The notes: generated by a model not told the origin, from the letters alone. 64,000 nucleotides of DNA from an uncultured Christensenella sp. (GCA_905203015.1 CAJKUC010000003.1:1-64000), one strand, 5' to 3'. Shown: positions 17,831 through 25,340, counted from the stretch's first letter. A program made the numbers and translations.

Positions 17831-18217
17831 ATGGAACAGAAATTTTTTATTTGCGAACATTGCGGCAACATCGTGGCTTCCGTAAACGATTCGGGCGTAC
17901 CCGTGGTGTGCTGCGGCGAAAAAATGCATAGAATTATGGCGGGCAGCACCGACGCATCCAAAGAAAAGCACGTGCCCGTAATCGAAGTGCGTGGCAACGA
18001 AGTGATCGTGACGGTGGGAAGCGTTGCGCACCCGATGGAAGAAAATCACTATATCGAATGGATCTCTCTCGAAACGAAGCAGGGCAATCAACGCAAGGCT
18101 TTGAAAGCGGGGGAAAAGCCTCAGGCGAAATTCGCGCTCTGCGCAGACGACGAACCGATCGCGGCATACGCATATTGCAATCTTCACGGCTTGTGGAAAG
18201 CGGAATTCAAAGCGTAA
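17831..18217 (+). CDS. dfx: Desulfoferrodoxin (superoxide reductase, two iron centres)
   Basis: A 128-residue protein. Centre I ligands are visible as FICEHCG and the paired cysteines of VVCCGEKM, making a rubredoxin-like FeCys4 site. Centre II ligands are in KHVPVIEV, the two His of AHPMEENHYIEW and the late YCNLHGLWK, giving the FeHis4Cys superoxide reductase site with the glutamate-lysine pair before the first His. It reduces superoxide to peroxide without making oxygen. ATG at 17831 is preceded by GAGGAG; an in-frame ATG seven codons upstream lacks such a site. It is the first gene of an operon under the PerR-like box. Confidence 0.95.
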   Translation: MEQKFFICEHCGNIVASVNDSGVPVVCCGEKMHRIMAGSTDASKEKHVPVIEVRGNEVIVTVGSVAHPMEENHYIEWISLETKQGNQRKALKAGEKPQAKFALCADDEPIAAYAYCNLHGLWKAEFKA

Positions 18218-18235
18218 AACGGGAGGCTTGCGATT

Positions 18236-19399
18236 ATGTTTATAGCGGAAGGTGTGGAATACGTCGGCGTAAACGATCACGAAGTGGATTTATTCGAGGG
18301 GCAATACGCCGTGAAAAACGGCATGGCGTATAATTCCTACGTGATCAAAGACGAAAAAATCGCCGTGATGGATACCGTGGACGCGAATTTCACGGAAGAA
18401 TGGCTGAATAATCTTAAAAAAGCGCTCGGCGGTAAATCGCCCGATTATCTGATCGTTCAGCATATGGAGCCCGATCACTCGGCGAATATAGCGAATTTCA
18501 TGAGCGCCTATCCGGACGCTACGATCGTTTCTTCCGCGAAAGCGTTTGCCATGATGGAGCAGTTTTTCAAAACGCAGTATGAAAATCGTCGGATCGTTGC
18601 GGGGGATGGCGATACGCTTTGCCTCGGTTCGCGTACGCTTACGTTCGTATCCGCGCCTATGGTGCATTGGCCCGAAGTGATCGTGACGTACGACGATAAA
18701 GACGAGATCCTTTTTTCCGCCGACGGATTCGGCAAATTCGGCGCGCTCGATCGAAAAGAAGAATGGACTGACGAAGCAAGGCGGTATTATATCGGAATCG
18801 TGGGAAAATACGGCATGCAGGTGCAGAATCTTCTGAAAAAGGCGTCGGGGCTGAAAATCTCGAAAATCTGCCCGTTGCACGGCCCCGTTTTAAGCGAAGA
18901 TCTCGGCAAATATCTCGGCTTGTATGATCGGTGGTCTTCTTATACGCCGGAAGAAAAAGGCGTGGTGATCGCCTATGCTTCCGTATACGGCAATACGAAA
19001 CGGGCGGCGGAATCGCTTGCCGCGGAACTGAAAGAAAAAGGCGTTGAAAACGTAGCCTTGTTCGATCTTGCCCGTTGCGATATGTCGGAAGCCGTGGCGT
19101 ACGCGTTCCGTTATTCCGCCGTCGTTTTTGCCTCTCTTACCTACAACGGAGACGTCTTCCCGTTTATGCGTACGTTTATAGAATCGCTTACGGAGCGGAA
19201 TTTCAGAAAGCGTACCGTGGGATTTATCGAAAACGGCTCGTGGGCGCCTATGGCTACGAAAGTGATGAAAAAAATGCTGGAAAATTGCAAAGACCTCGCC
19301 TTCCTCGAAACGTCGGTTACGGTGAAATCCGCGATCGGAACGGAAAGCGAAGCGCAGATCAGAGCGATGGCGGAAGAACTTTGTTCCGCTTTGGCATAA
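18236..19399 (+). CDS. fprA: Flavodiiron protein (A-type flavoprotein)
   Basis: A 387-residue protein. The N-terminal metallo-beta-lactamase-like domain has the diiron motif HMEPDHS at residues 76-82, and later ligands APMVHWPE and CPLHGPVL. The C-terminal flavodoxin domain begins at VVIAYASVYGNTKRAAE, the FMN phosphate loop. Flavodiiron proteins reduce oxygen to water, or nitric oxide to nitrous oxide, in anaerobes. There is no attached rubredoxin domain, so an electron donor must come from elsewhere. It lies 18 bases after dfx with GGGAGG before the ATG, so both respond to the same promoter. Confidence 0.94.
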   Translation: MFIAEGVEYVGVNDHEVDLFEGQYAVKNGMAYNSYVIKDEKIAVMDTVDANFTEEWLNNLKKALGGKSPDYLIVQHMEPDHSANIANFMSAYPDATIVSSAKAFAMMEQFFKTQYENRRIVAGDGDTLCLGSRTLTFVSAPMVHWPEVIVTYDDKDEILFSADGFGKFGALDRKEEWTDEARRYYIGIVGKYGMQVQNLLKKASGLKISKICPLHGPVLSEDLGKYLGLYDRWSSYTPEEKGVVIAYASVYGNTKRAAESLAAELKEKGVENVALFDLARCDMSEAVAYAFRYSAVVFASLTYNGDVFPFMRTFIESLTERNFRKRTVGFIENGSWAPMATKVMKKMLENCKDLAFLETSVTVKSAIGTESEAQIRAMAEELCSALA

Positions 19400-19458
19400 A
19401 AAAGTAAAATTTTTTCTTCTGTATCGATATAAAATCATACGCGGAAAATAATACGTGA

Positions 19459-19489
19459 AACGCCTTTTCATCGGAAAGGGCGTTTTTTT
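19459..19489 (+). terminator. Intrinsic terminator after fprA
   Basis: AACGCCTTTTC pairs over 11 bases with GAAAGGGCGTT, with one wobble and an ATCG loop, followed by a T run. Confidence 0.88.
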
Positions 19490-19551
19490 ATGCATTTTAT
19501 GCAAAAGAAGACTTTTAAGCAGCGCGAAAAGAGATTGTTTTTTCGTGAAAT

Positions 19552-19582
19552 CCTTGTACAATGATAATATCGAAATACAAGG
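19552..19582. repeat. Inverted repeat before the integrase fragment
   Basis: CCTTGTA at 19552-19558 and TACAAGG at 19576-19582 are perfect complements separated by 17 bases. The left arm overlaps a possible -10 TACAAT. The right arm contains the AAGGAG that serves as ribosome site for the integrase fragment. It could be an operator or a leader stem controlling that gene. Confidence 0.45.
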
Positions 19583-19594
19583 AGTATATACAAA

Positions 19595-20062
19595 ATGAAA
19601 TACAACGATTGGCTGAATTTCTGGCTTGAAAATTACATAGAGCCGAATGCGAAAATGCGGACGACGGAAAGTTATCGGCGGATTATCGATAAAAGATTGC
19701 GGCAGGAACTGGGAAAATGCGAAATGGGCGAACTCACCGCTCCGACGATTCAGGCGTTCGTCACGGGATTGATCACGAAAGGCAATGTCGCAACGAAAAA
19801 AGGGCTGGCTTCCAGCACGGTGAATACGATTATAACGGTGATACAAAGTTCTCTGAAAACGGCGGTGCTTTCGGGATATATAGAAAAAAACGTTGCGGAA
19901 TCCGTACGTCGGCCGAAAATAAAATCGAAAGAAATAGAATGTTTCACCGTGGCGGAACAAAAGAAGATGGAAAGCGCGGCTCTTTGCGATAAACGTATGA
20001 AAATGGCGGGGATAGTGCTGTGCCTCTATACGGGCTTGAGAATAACGTTTCGGGTAAAATAA
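19595..20062 (+). pseudogene. Tyrosine recombinase (integrase), truncated after the first catalytic Arg
   Basis: 155 codons. The N-terminal core-binding domain is intact: MKYNDWLNFWLENYI with RTTESYRRIIDKRL resembles phage and ICE integrases, and STVNTIITVIQSSLKTAV is the usual second helix pair. The catalytic domain starts with TVAEQKKMESAA and reaches LCLYTGLRI, where the Arg is the first residue of the R-H-R-Y set. Homology then stops and five unrelated residues lead to a stop. All other catalytic residues are missing, so it cannot recombine DNA. The break coincides with the beginning of a serine recombinase tail in another frame, which marks a deletion junction. Confidence 0.85.
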
Positions 20063-20409
20063 GCGACGAGCGATTTGCAAAGATGACGGCAACGTATGAA
20101 ACGGAACAAAACGGATTACAGCAAACCGCTCAAAGGCTGAAAAATGAAATATCTGCCGTTCGAGAAGAGGGCGAAAGTGTGGATCGGTTTATGAAGTTGG
20201 TAAACAAGTATTCCGACATCACGGAACTGAACGCCGAAATCATAAGAACGTTTGTGGAGAAGATAATCGTTTATGAAGCCGAAAAAATTGACGGTGTAAA
20301 AACGCAGAGAGTGAAGATAGTCTATAACTGCGTTGGAACAGTAAGTGTTCCGAACGCCGACAACGAGCCTGTAAAAACAGACAAAACAAAAATTATAGAA
20401 GTGGCGTGA
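20035..20409 (+). pseudogene. C-terminal fragment of a large serine recombinase
   Basis: About 125 codons, with recognisable homology beginning at ENNVSGKISDERFAKM, the conserved entry to the C-terminal helical and DUF4368-like tail of TnpX/Tn4451-type resolvases. The following TATYETEQNGLQQTAQRL and the late ITELNAEIIRTFVEKI are also typical. The N-terminal resolvase domain with its catalytic Ser is absent. The frame is +1 relative to the integrase fragment and overlaps it in the join. It is the relic of a second, different mobile element and should be inactive. Confidence 0.82.
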
Positions 20410-20455
20410 CAATGAAAGCCGCGCCTCTATCTAAAAAGAAAGAAAAATCCCTTAG

Positions 20456-20848
20456 CCTATTGATGCTGTATTTACGAATTGTACGGTTAAATCTATTTTA
20501 CCCGTTAAATTTGAAACGCCGAAAGTCACGCCGAAGATCGAAATCACGGGCTGCACGTTCGATATTGCAAAATCGGAAGTTTACAGCACGGATACCAGAA
20601 ATTACGGTGTAATGTTCAGTTCTCAGAGTATCGATAATAAATACGGCGATATTACGCTGACGAACAACAAACTGCTGAACGAAACGGCAGGATTGGTTAC
20701 GTTCTATGACGCTAATACGGATTGGGCGGAAGGCTGCTATCTTACGATGAACGGAAACGATGTGAAGAACGGTAAAGTCGTTCAGATGTATAAGACGGCG
20801 GAAAATGTTGTAAAATCGTATATGAAAGGCACGGATTTCGGGGCTTGA
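20456..20848 (+). pseudogene. C-terminal remnant of a probable beta-helix surface protein
   Basis: The frame is open from just after a TAG at 20453-20455 to a TGA at 20846-20848. It has no plausible start of its own. Translation gives short strands with G, N and T turns, for example KIEITGCTFDIAKSEV, GDITLTNNKLLNET and CYLTMNGNDVKNGKVVQ, the rhythm of parallel right-handed beta-helix (pectate-lyase-like) proteins. The upstream part of such a protein is missing and is replaced by the recombinase fragments. An internal ATG at 20612 gives a 78-residue reading frame, but it is unlikely to be a gene. Confidence 0.55.
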
Positions 20849-20881
20849 CGTGTGATTTTATAACGTAAAAACAGAGGAAAG

Positions 20882-20912
20882 AAGAGGCGCGTATCTGTTA
20901 CGCGCCTCTTTT
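20882..20912 (+). terminator. Intrinsic terminator after the beta-helix remnant
   Basis: GAGGCGCGTA at 20884-20893 pairs perfectly with TACGCGCCTC at 20899-20908, loop TCTGT, followed by TTTT. Its survival fits a once-functional gene upstream. Confidence 0.85.
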
Positions 20913-21010
20913 CCGTAACTTCCGCACGACGGAAAAGGCGGGTAAAACCCGAAAAATCGCAAATATCAAAAAAAATCGGTTAAAAAAATCGGAAAAAGTG
21001 CGAAAAAAGG

Positions 21011-21039
21011 TTGACAAGCCCTCTTTCGTATGTTAAAAT
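21011..21039 (+). promoter_or_regulatory. Promoter of the rpmG-secE-nusG operon
   Basis: TTGACA at 21011-21016 and TAAAAT at 21034-21039, 17-base spacer, about 50 bases before the rpmG start. Confidence 0.78.
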
Positions 21040-21090
21040 ATTATTGCGCACCTCGAAGAGGGTGTAATTTTTTTGCATGGAGTTTTCGAT

Positions 21091-21255
21091 ATGGCAACCA
21101 AGACGGCAAGAGCCAAAATCACGTTTGAATGCACGGAATGCAAACACAGAAATTACGACAGTATCAAGAATAAAAAGAACGATCCCGACAGACTTACTCT
21201 GAATAAATACTGCCCGTTCTGCAAGAAGCACACCGAGCACAAAGAAGCGAAATAA
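21091..21255 (+). CDS. rpmG: 50S ribosomal protein L33
   Basis: A 54-residue protein. MATKTARAKITFECTECK is followed by RNYDSIKNKKNDPDRL and a second cysteine pair YCPFCKKHT, so the zinc-ribbon CxxC...CxxC form of L33 is present. GGAG lies 8 bases before ATG 21091. It heads the transcript that continues with secE and nusG, the normal order in Firmicutes. Confidence 0.95.
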   Translation: MATKTARAKITFECTECKHRNYDSIKNKKNDPDRLTLNKYCPFCKKHTEHKEAK

Positions 21256-21380
21256 GCGTATAAACGCTTTCTGCGGCGTTTCCGCGCGCGTCTTATGTCT
21301 TAAAGTATACGTAAAGACGGCTGCGGAATACGCAAAACTGTACAAAACGGCAAAAGCCGTTTCTATTCGAGAGGTAAATT

Positions 21381-21608
21381 ATGGCTAACGCAACGAAAAC
21401 GAAAGCGAAGAAACCTAATTTTTTCCGCCGCGTGGGCGCGAAATTCAAAGAGGTTTTTTCCGAACTCAAAAGAGTCACCTGGCCTAAATTCTCCACCGTT
21501 GTGAAAACGACGGGCGTAGTGCTGGTCATCGTGTTCGCGTTCCTCGCGGTAACGACGGGTGTAGACGCGCTTTTGAATTTGCTGCTCAAACTTCTCGCCG
21601 GCAAATAA
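21381..21608 (+). CDS. secE: Preprotein translocase subunit SecE
   Basis: A 75-residue single-spanning membrane protein. A basic N-terminus leads to the conserved amphipathic segment FKEVFSELKRVTWPKFSTVV, whose RVTWP is diagnostic of SecE, followed by one membrane helix ending in GVDALLNLLLKLL. It clamps the SecY channel together with SecG. A GAGG site lies before the ATG. nusG begins 12 bases downstream. Confidence 0.96.
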   Translation: MANATKTKAKKPNFFRRVGAKFKEVFSELKRVTWPKFSTVVKTTGVVLVIVFAFLAVTTGVDALLNLLLKLLAGK

Positions 21609-21620
21609 GGGGAATTCGAT

Positions 21621-22196
21621 ATGGCTGAACAAGAACAACCCAAATGGTATATTCTTCACACGTATTCGGGCTACGAAGCGATGGTGAAGGATTCCTTGGA
21701 AAAACTTATCGAAAACAATAATCTCGGCGATTATATCACCGATCTTAAAATCCCTATGGAGCAGGTGATCGAAGAGAAGAACGGTAAGCGCAAAGTGGTG
21801 GAGCGCAAATTATTGCCCTGCTACGTGTTTATCAAAATGATCTACACCAATCAGATCTGGTATTACGTCACCAGCACGCGCGGCGTTACGGGATTCTGCG
21901 GCCCGCAGGGGCGCCCGATTCCCATGAAAGAAGAGGAAGTGCGTAAAATGCGCCTCGAAGAATTCGTTTCCGATGCCGATTTCAAGGTGGGCGATTCCGT
22001 ATCGATCGAAGAAGGTCCGCTCAGCGGCTTCATCGGCACGATCAAAGAACTCAACGACGCGGCGCAGAAAGCCAAAGTCACCACGAAGATGTTCAATCGC
22101 GACACTGACGTGGAAGTGGAATATATGCAGATCAAACGCATCGACGCGCCGATCCCCGAATCTTCCGAAGAAGAAACGGCGGAAGAGGAAAAATAA
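21621..22196 (+). CDS. nusG: Transcription termination/antitermination protein NusG
   Basis: A 191-residue protein. The NGN domain opens WYILHTYSGYEAMVKDSLE and contains RKLLPCYVFIKMIY and the TSTRGVTGFCGP loop. The KOW domain follows with FKVGDSVSIEEGPLSGFIGTI. An acidic tail of E, S and A residues ends the protein. It binds RNA polymerase, links it to ribosomes or Rho, and affects pausing. The gene is directly followed by the structured rplK leader. Confidence 0.97.
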   Translation: MAEQEQPKWYILHTYSGYEAMVKDSLEKLIENNNLGDYITDLKIPMEQVIEEKNGKRKVVERKLLPCYVFIKMIYTNQIWYYVTSTRGVTGFCGPQGRPIPMKEEEVRKMRLEEFVSDADFKVGDSVSIEEGPLSGFIGTIKELNDAAQKAKVTTKMFNRDTDVEVEYMQIKRIDAPIPESSEEETAEEEK

Positions 22197-22276
22197 GCGA
22201 TACGTTAAAACGGCGCGTTGTTTCGCACGCGTAAACGCATACGGATGAAACGCGCGGATAAAAATTCGTCAAATAA

Positions 22277-22321
22277 GTGGGAGAGGCGGCAAAAACTCAG
22301 AGGTCGCCTTGTCAATACCAC
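22277..22321 (+). ncRNA. rplK-rplA operon leader stem (candidate L1-binding site)
   Basis: GTGG at 22277 pairs with CCAC ending at 22321, and inside GGCG pairs with CGCC. Unequal internal loops separate the stems. This pattern sits just before the rplK ribosome site, where ribosomal protein L1 represses its own operon in other bacteria by mimicry of the 23S rRNA L1 stalk. Confidence 0.55.
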
Positions 22322-22337
22322 GTAGGAGGATATAGTT

Positions 22338-22763
22338 ATGGCTAAAAAGATCACTGCGGTTGTAAAATTGCAACTTCCCGCAGGGAAAGCAACTCCGGCG
22401 CCCCCCGTAGGTTCCACCCTTGGTCCCTTCGGTATCAACCTGCCCGGATTCACGAAGGAATTCAACGCTCAGACCGCCGATAAAGCGGGGCTGATCATTC
22501 CCGTCGTCGTTACGATTTATCAGGATCGTTCGTTCACGTTCGTCCTGAAAACGCCGCCCGCACCCGTCCTTATCAAGAAGGCTCTGGGACTGGAAACCGC
22601 GAGCGCGAAACCCAACTCCGTCAAGGTGGGCAAACTCACCAAGGCGCAGGTGGAAGAAATCGCGAAACTTAAAATGCCCGACCTGAACTGCACCACGCTT
22701 GAAAGCGCGATGAGTATGGTGGCGGGTACCGCTCGCAGCATGGGCGTGACGGTCGAGGAATAA
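22338..22763 (+). CDS. rplK: 50S ribosomal protein L11
   Basis: A 141-residue protein of standard length. The N-terminal domain has KLQLPAGKATPAPPVGSTLG and GPFGINLPGFTKEFN. The C-terminal rRNA-binding domain has VKVGKLTKAQVEEIAKLKM and DLNCTTLESAMSMVAGTARS. L11 builds the GTPase-associated centre and is needed for Rsh activation on stalled ribosomes, a link to the rsh gene at 54371. TAGGAGG precedes the ATG. Confidence 0.98.
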   Translation: MAKKITAVVKLQLPAGKATPAPPVGSTLGPFGINLPGFTKEFNAQTADKAGLIIPVVVTIYQDRSFTFVLKTPPAPVLIKKALGLETASAKPNSVKVGKLTKAQVEEIAKLKMPDLNCTTLESAMSMVAGTARSMGVTVEE

Positions 22764-22770
22764 AGGAGAA

Positions 22771-22812
22771 GGTGGCAGGGGGCTTTCTTAAAAGCACCCG
22801 ATAGCGACCACC
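22771..22812 (+). ncRNA. Stem-loop between rplK and rplA (candidate second L1 site)
   Basis: GGTGG at 22771-22775 pairs with CCACC at 22808-22812. An inner stem, GGGGGCTTT with AAAGCACCC, leaves an asymmetric internal loop with GATAGCGA on the 3' side. The rplA ribosome site lies immediately after it. The resemblance to the upstream leader suggests a second L1 contact or an mRNA processing element. Confidence 0.45.
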
Positions 22813-22824
22813 AAAGGAGCAAAA

Positions 22825-23511
22825 ATGAAACACGGAAAAAATTATTCTGACAGCGTAAAAGCATTCGATCTTACGAAAACCTACGACGCGGCGGAAGCCG
22901 TAGGCATCGTTCTTGAAACGGCGAAAGCAAAATTCGACGAGACCATCGAACTTCACGTCCGTCTCGGCGTTGATCCCCGTCAGGCGGATCAGCAGGTCCG
23001 CGGCGTTCTCGTCCTTCCCAACGGCACCGGTAAAACGAAGAAAGTGCTTGTTATCGCGAAAGGCGCGAAGGCAGACGCGGCTGCGGCGGCAGGTGCCGAT
23101 TACGTAGGCGCGGAAGAACTCATCGCCAAAATTCAGAACGAAAACTGGTTTGATTTCGACGTTATGGTCACCACGCCCGATATGATGGGTATGGTAGGTC
23201 GTATCGGTCGTGTGCTCGGCCCCAAGGGCTTGATGCCTAACCCTAAGTCCGGTACGGTTACGATGGACGTGGAAAAGGCGATCAAAGAAGTGAAAGCAGG
23301 TAAAGTGGAATATCGTCTCGATAAAACCGCTATCATTCACTGCCCGATCGGCAAGAAGAGTTTCGGCAAAGAAAAGATCACCGAAAACTACAACGCCCTT
23401 ATGGACGCTATCATCAAGGCGAAACCCGCTAGCGCGAAAGGTCAGTATGTGAAGAGCGCGGTGATCGCTTCCACGATGGGCCCCGGCGTGAAAGTAGCCG
23501 CGAAAGCGTAA
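22825..23511 (+). CDS. rplA: 50S ribosomal protein L1
   Basis: A 228-residue protein of usual length. Motifs are MKHGKNYSDSVKAFD, ELHVRLGVDPRQADQQVRG, VLPNGTGKTKKVLVIAKG, and the conserved GRVLGPKGLMPNPKSGTV loop. It forms the mobile L1 stalk that guides tRNA out of the E site and represses its own operon by binding leader RNA. AAAGGAG precedes the ATG. Confidence 0.98.
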   Translation: MKHGKNYSDSVKAFDLTKTYDAAEAVGIVLETAKAKFDETIELHVRLGVDPRQADQQVRGVLVLPNGTGKTKKVLVIAKGAKADAAAAAGADYVGAEELIAKIQNENWFDFDVMVTTPDMMGMVGRIGRVLGPKGLMPNPKSGTVTMDVEKAIKEVKAGKVEYRLDKTAIIHCPIGKKSFGKEKITENYNALMDAIIKAKPASAKGQYVKSAVIASTMGPGVKVAAKA

Positions 23512-23578
23512 GGCGAATGCCGGAAATGCCCGTAACGCGGGAAAACATGTAAAAATTCGTACAATCCCGCAAAAACGC

Positions 23579-23607
23579 TTGACAAAAGCGTGCGGGAATG
23601 GTACGAT
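23579..23607 (+). promoter_or_regulatory. Promoter of the rplJ-rplL operon
   Basis: TTGACA at 23579-23584 and TACGAT at 23602-23607 with a 17-base spacer. Confidence 0.75.
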
Positions 23608-23613
23608 ATATAT

Positions 23614-23740
23614 CGTTGAAAAGCCAAAGACGGCAAGCACCGAAAGGTTTGATGGGGTTGATCCCGCTCGCTCAGGCGTTAAGAGAAGACGAAATTTTTC
23701 GCTTGCCTTACGCCGAAAACGGCGCAAGGCGGTTTTTTTT
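23614..23740 (+). ncRNA. Ribosomal protein L10 leader with attenuator
   Basis: The leader lies between the promoter and rplJ and has the AAGACGGCAAGCACC segment characteristic of L10 leaders. It ends with a strong terminator-like hairpin, GCCTT-A-CGCCG at 23705-23715 pairing with CGGCG-C-AAGGC at 23720-23730, then eight T. L10(L12)4 binding should favour the terminator. Confidence 0.75.
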
Positions 23741-23794
23741 CTGCCGCATAAGTTTTTCAACGACGGTACGAAAAATAACACAAGGAGGTAAACC

Positions 23795-24301
23795 ATGTCG
23801 AAGAATATCGAAGGAAAGAAACAAATCGTTGAAGAGATCAAAGGAAAGATCGGCGCAAGCAAGTCGGTGGTTCTGGCGGACTATAACAAGTTGACCGTTC
23901 TCGAAGTAACGGCTTTGCGTAACAAATTCAGAGCGGCGAACTGCGAATACAAAGTGTACAAAAACACTTTGGTGAGAAAAGCGTTCAACGAACTGGGTGT
24001 GACGGATTTCGATAACGATCTTAACGGCACCACGGCTACGGTGTTCTGTGCGGACGAAACGAGCGGCGCGGCGATTTTCGCCAAAGCCGTAAAGGAAAAT
24101 CCCGCTCTTGCGGATAAGATCGCGGCGAAATGCGCATATCTCGATAATCGCTATCTCGGAAAGGACGAAGTGAACGCTCTTGCGGCAATCCCTTCCAAAG
24201 AAGTGCTTATCGCGAAGATGCTCGGTTGCTTGCAATCGTCCATTTCCAAATTCGTTTACGTTCTCGATTCCATCGCGAAAGCGAAAGAAGCGGCGAATTG
24301 A
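23795..24301 (+). CDS. rplJ: 50S ribosomal protein L10
   Basis: A 168-residue protein. It begins MSKNIEGKKQIVEEIKGKI and has the conserved rRNA-binding N-terminal domain with VVLADYNKLTVLEVTALRN and YKVYKNTLVRKAF. The C-terminal helix anchors L7/L12 dimers and ends SISKFVYVLDSIAKAKEAA. AAGGAGG precedes the ATG. It is controlled by the L10 leader upstream. Confidence 0.97.
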   Translation: MSKNIEGKKQIVEEIKGKIGASKSVVLADYNKLTVLEVTALRNKFRAANCEYKVYKNTLVRKAFNELGVTDFDNDLNGTTATVFCADETSGAAIFAKAVKENPALADKIAAKCAYLDNRYLGKDEVNALAAIPSKEVLIAKMLGCLQSSISKFVYVLDSIAKAKEAAN

Positions 24302-24444
24302 AACGAGGCTTCGGGCGTGTAAAAAACGCGTCTGAATCGGCGGCGTGACAAAAAAACACGTTGTCTGCAAAACAAAGCGGCAGGGATCGCCGTGAATTTA
24401 TAAGATCCCGATTCAAATAAATTATAACGGAGGATTTAAAAACC

Positions 24445-24813
24445 ATGGATGTACAGAAACTCATTGAAGAAGTAAAAGGTATGACCGTTCTTGAATTGAA
24501 CGAACTCGTTAAGGCTCTGGAAGCGGAATTCGGCGTAAGCGCTGCTGCTCCCGTTGCCGCTGCAGGTGCGGCTGCTGCCGAAGCGGCTCCCGCTGCGGAA
24601 GAAAAGACGGAATTCGACGTTGTTCTTAAGGACATCGGTCCGAACAAGATCGCTATCATCAAAGTTGTTCGCGAAGCGACGGGCCTTGGCCTTGCCGATG
24701 CGAAGAAAGCGGTGGAAGCAATGGGCACGATCAAAGAAAACGCGCCTAAAGCGGATGCCGAAGCGTTGGTTGCGAAACTCAAAGAGAACGGTGCTACTGC
24801 CGAACTTAAATAA
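24445..24813 (+). CDS. rplL: 50S ribosomal protein L7/L12
   Basis: A 122-residue protein. The N-terminal dimerisation domain is MDVQKLIEEVKGMTVLELN. An Ala/Pro-rich hinge follows, and then the C-terminal factor-binding domain with EKTEFDVVLKDIGPNKIAII and LGLADAKKAVEAMG. It recruits elongation factors to the ribosome stalk. ACGGAGGA precedes the ATG. A terminator follows and rpoB is not downstream. Confidence 0.98.
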   Translation: MDVQKLIEEVKGMTVLELNELVKALEAEFGVSAAAPVAAAGAAAAEAAPAAEEKTEFDVVLKDIGPNKIAIIKVVREATGLGLADAKKAVEAMGTIKENAPKADAEALVAKLKENGATAELK

Positions 24814-24833
24814 GTTTTTGAACTTACAAATAA

Positions 24834-24866
24834 AAAGCGGTCTGTTGAAAAACAGATCGCTTTTTT
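24834..24866 (+). terminator. Intrinsic terminator after rplL
   Basis: AAAGCGGTCTGTT pairs with AACAGATCGCTTT (one G-T pair), followed by a T run. Confidence 0.88.
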
Positions 24867-24900
24867 CATACGTTTTTGTATGAACCGACGGAAGAAAACA

Positions 24901-25251
24901 TCATTTTCCCAGATCGCAGATTGCGTCCGCGTAGGCGCGGATACGAAGTTTTCCGTTCGCGCTTGCCTTTCTGTAAGCGGATAATAATTCCCGTTCTTCC
25001 GCAGTGGGGAAGGCAAACGTATCTTCCGCCCGCACCGTAACGTTTCCGAAATCGTCCGCTCTGCCTAAAAGATAATCGGCGGATACCTCGAAATAATCGG
25101 CAAGCGCAATCAGTACGTCATAACTCGGATTGGCTTTTCCCGCCTCGAATTGCGAAAGCGTGTTCGCCGCGATATGCACGGCTTGCGCCAGATCCTTTTG
25201 TTTCAGTCCGTTTTCTATTCGCAATTCTCTTATTTTCTTCCCCGTTTCCAT
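24901..25251 (-). CDS. XRE/Cro-C1 family transcriptional regulator
   Basis: A 116-residue repressor-like protein. Residues 1 to about 62 form the helix-turn-helix: KIRELRIENGLKQKDLAQAV, then ANTLSQFEAGKANPSYD and LADYFEVSADYLLGR. The C-terminal half is short and charged and may support dimer formation. GAGAGG-like sites are weak before its ATG. It is divergent from a small membrane protein gene, and palindromes of the form CTATAnTATAG lie over both promoters, one of them at its own predicted transcript start. This predicts autorepression and control of the neighbour. Confidence 0.9.
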   Translation of the reverse strand: METGKKIRELRIENGLKQKDLAQAVHIAANTLSQFEAGKANPSYDVLIALADYFEVSADYLLGRADDFGNVTVRAEDTFAFPTAEERELLSAYRKASANGKLRIRAYADAICDLGK

Positions 25252-25269
25252 AATTTTTCGTTCCTTTAA

Positions 25270-25284
25270 TTCTATACTATAGAA
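25270..25284. promoter_or_regulatory. Operator O1 of the XRE pair
   Basis: TTCTATACTATAGAA is a perfect 7-1-7 palindrome. It covers the predicted transcript start (about 25283) of the XRE gene on the minus strand. Confidence 0.65.
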
Positions 25285-25289
25285 ATTTT

Positions 25290-25318
25290 ATAATATTTTA
25301 ATGCATTTTTCTTGACAA
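25290..25318 (-). promoter_or_regulatory. Promoter of the XRE gene
   Basis: Read on the minus strand, TTGTCA (25313-25318) and TATTAT (25290-25295) are 17 bases apart. The -35 element overlaps the -35 element of the divergent promoter, so the two probably compete. Confidence 0.6.
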
Positions 25319-25340
25319 TTCTATTTTGTAGTAGTATAAT
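25312..25340 (+). promoter_or_regulatory. Promoter of the small membrane protein gene
   Basis: TTGACA at 25312-25317 and TATAAT at 25335-25340 with a 17-base spacer form a perfect consensus. The spacer contains a degenerate copy of the operator at 25319-25333. Confidence 0.85.

Noticed and set aside
20406..20612. A 68-codon frame between the recombinase tail and the beta-helix fragment
   Set aside because: It is Lys/Arg-rich, overlaps the beta-helix frame in another phase and has no ribosome site or homology.
21256..21380. tRNA-Trp gene between rpmG and secE, as in many Firmicutes
   Set aside because: No cloverleaf, T-arm GTTCRA box or CCA end is visible in the 125 bases.
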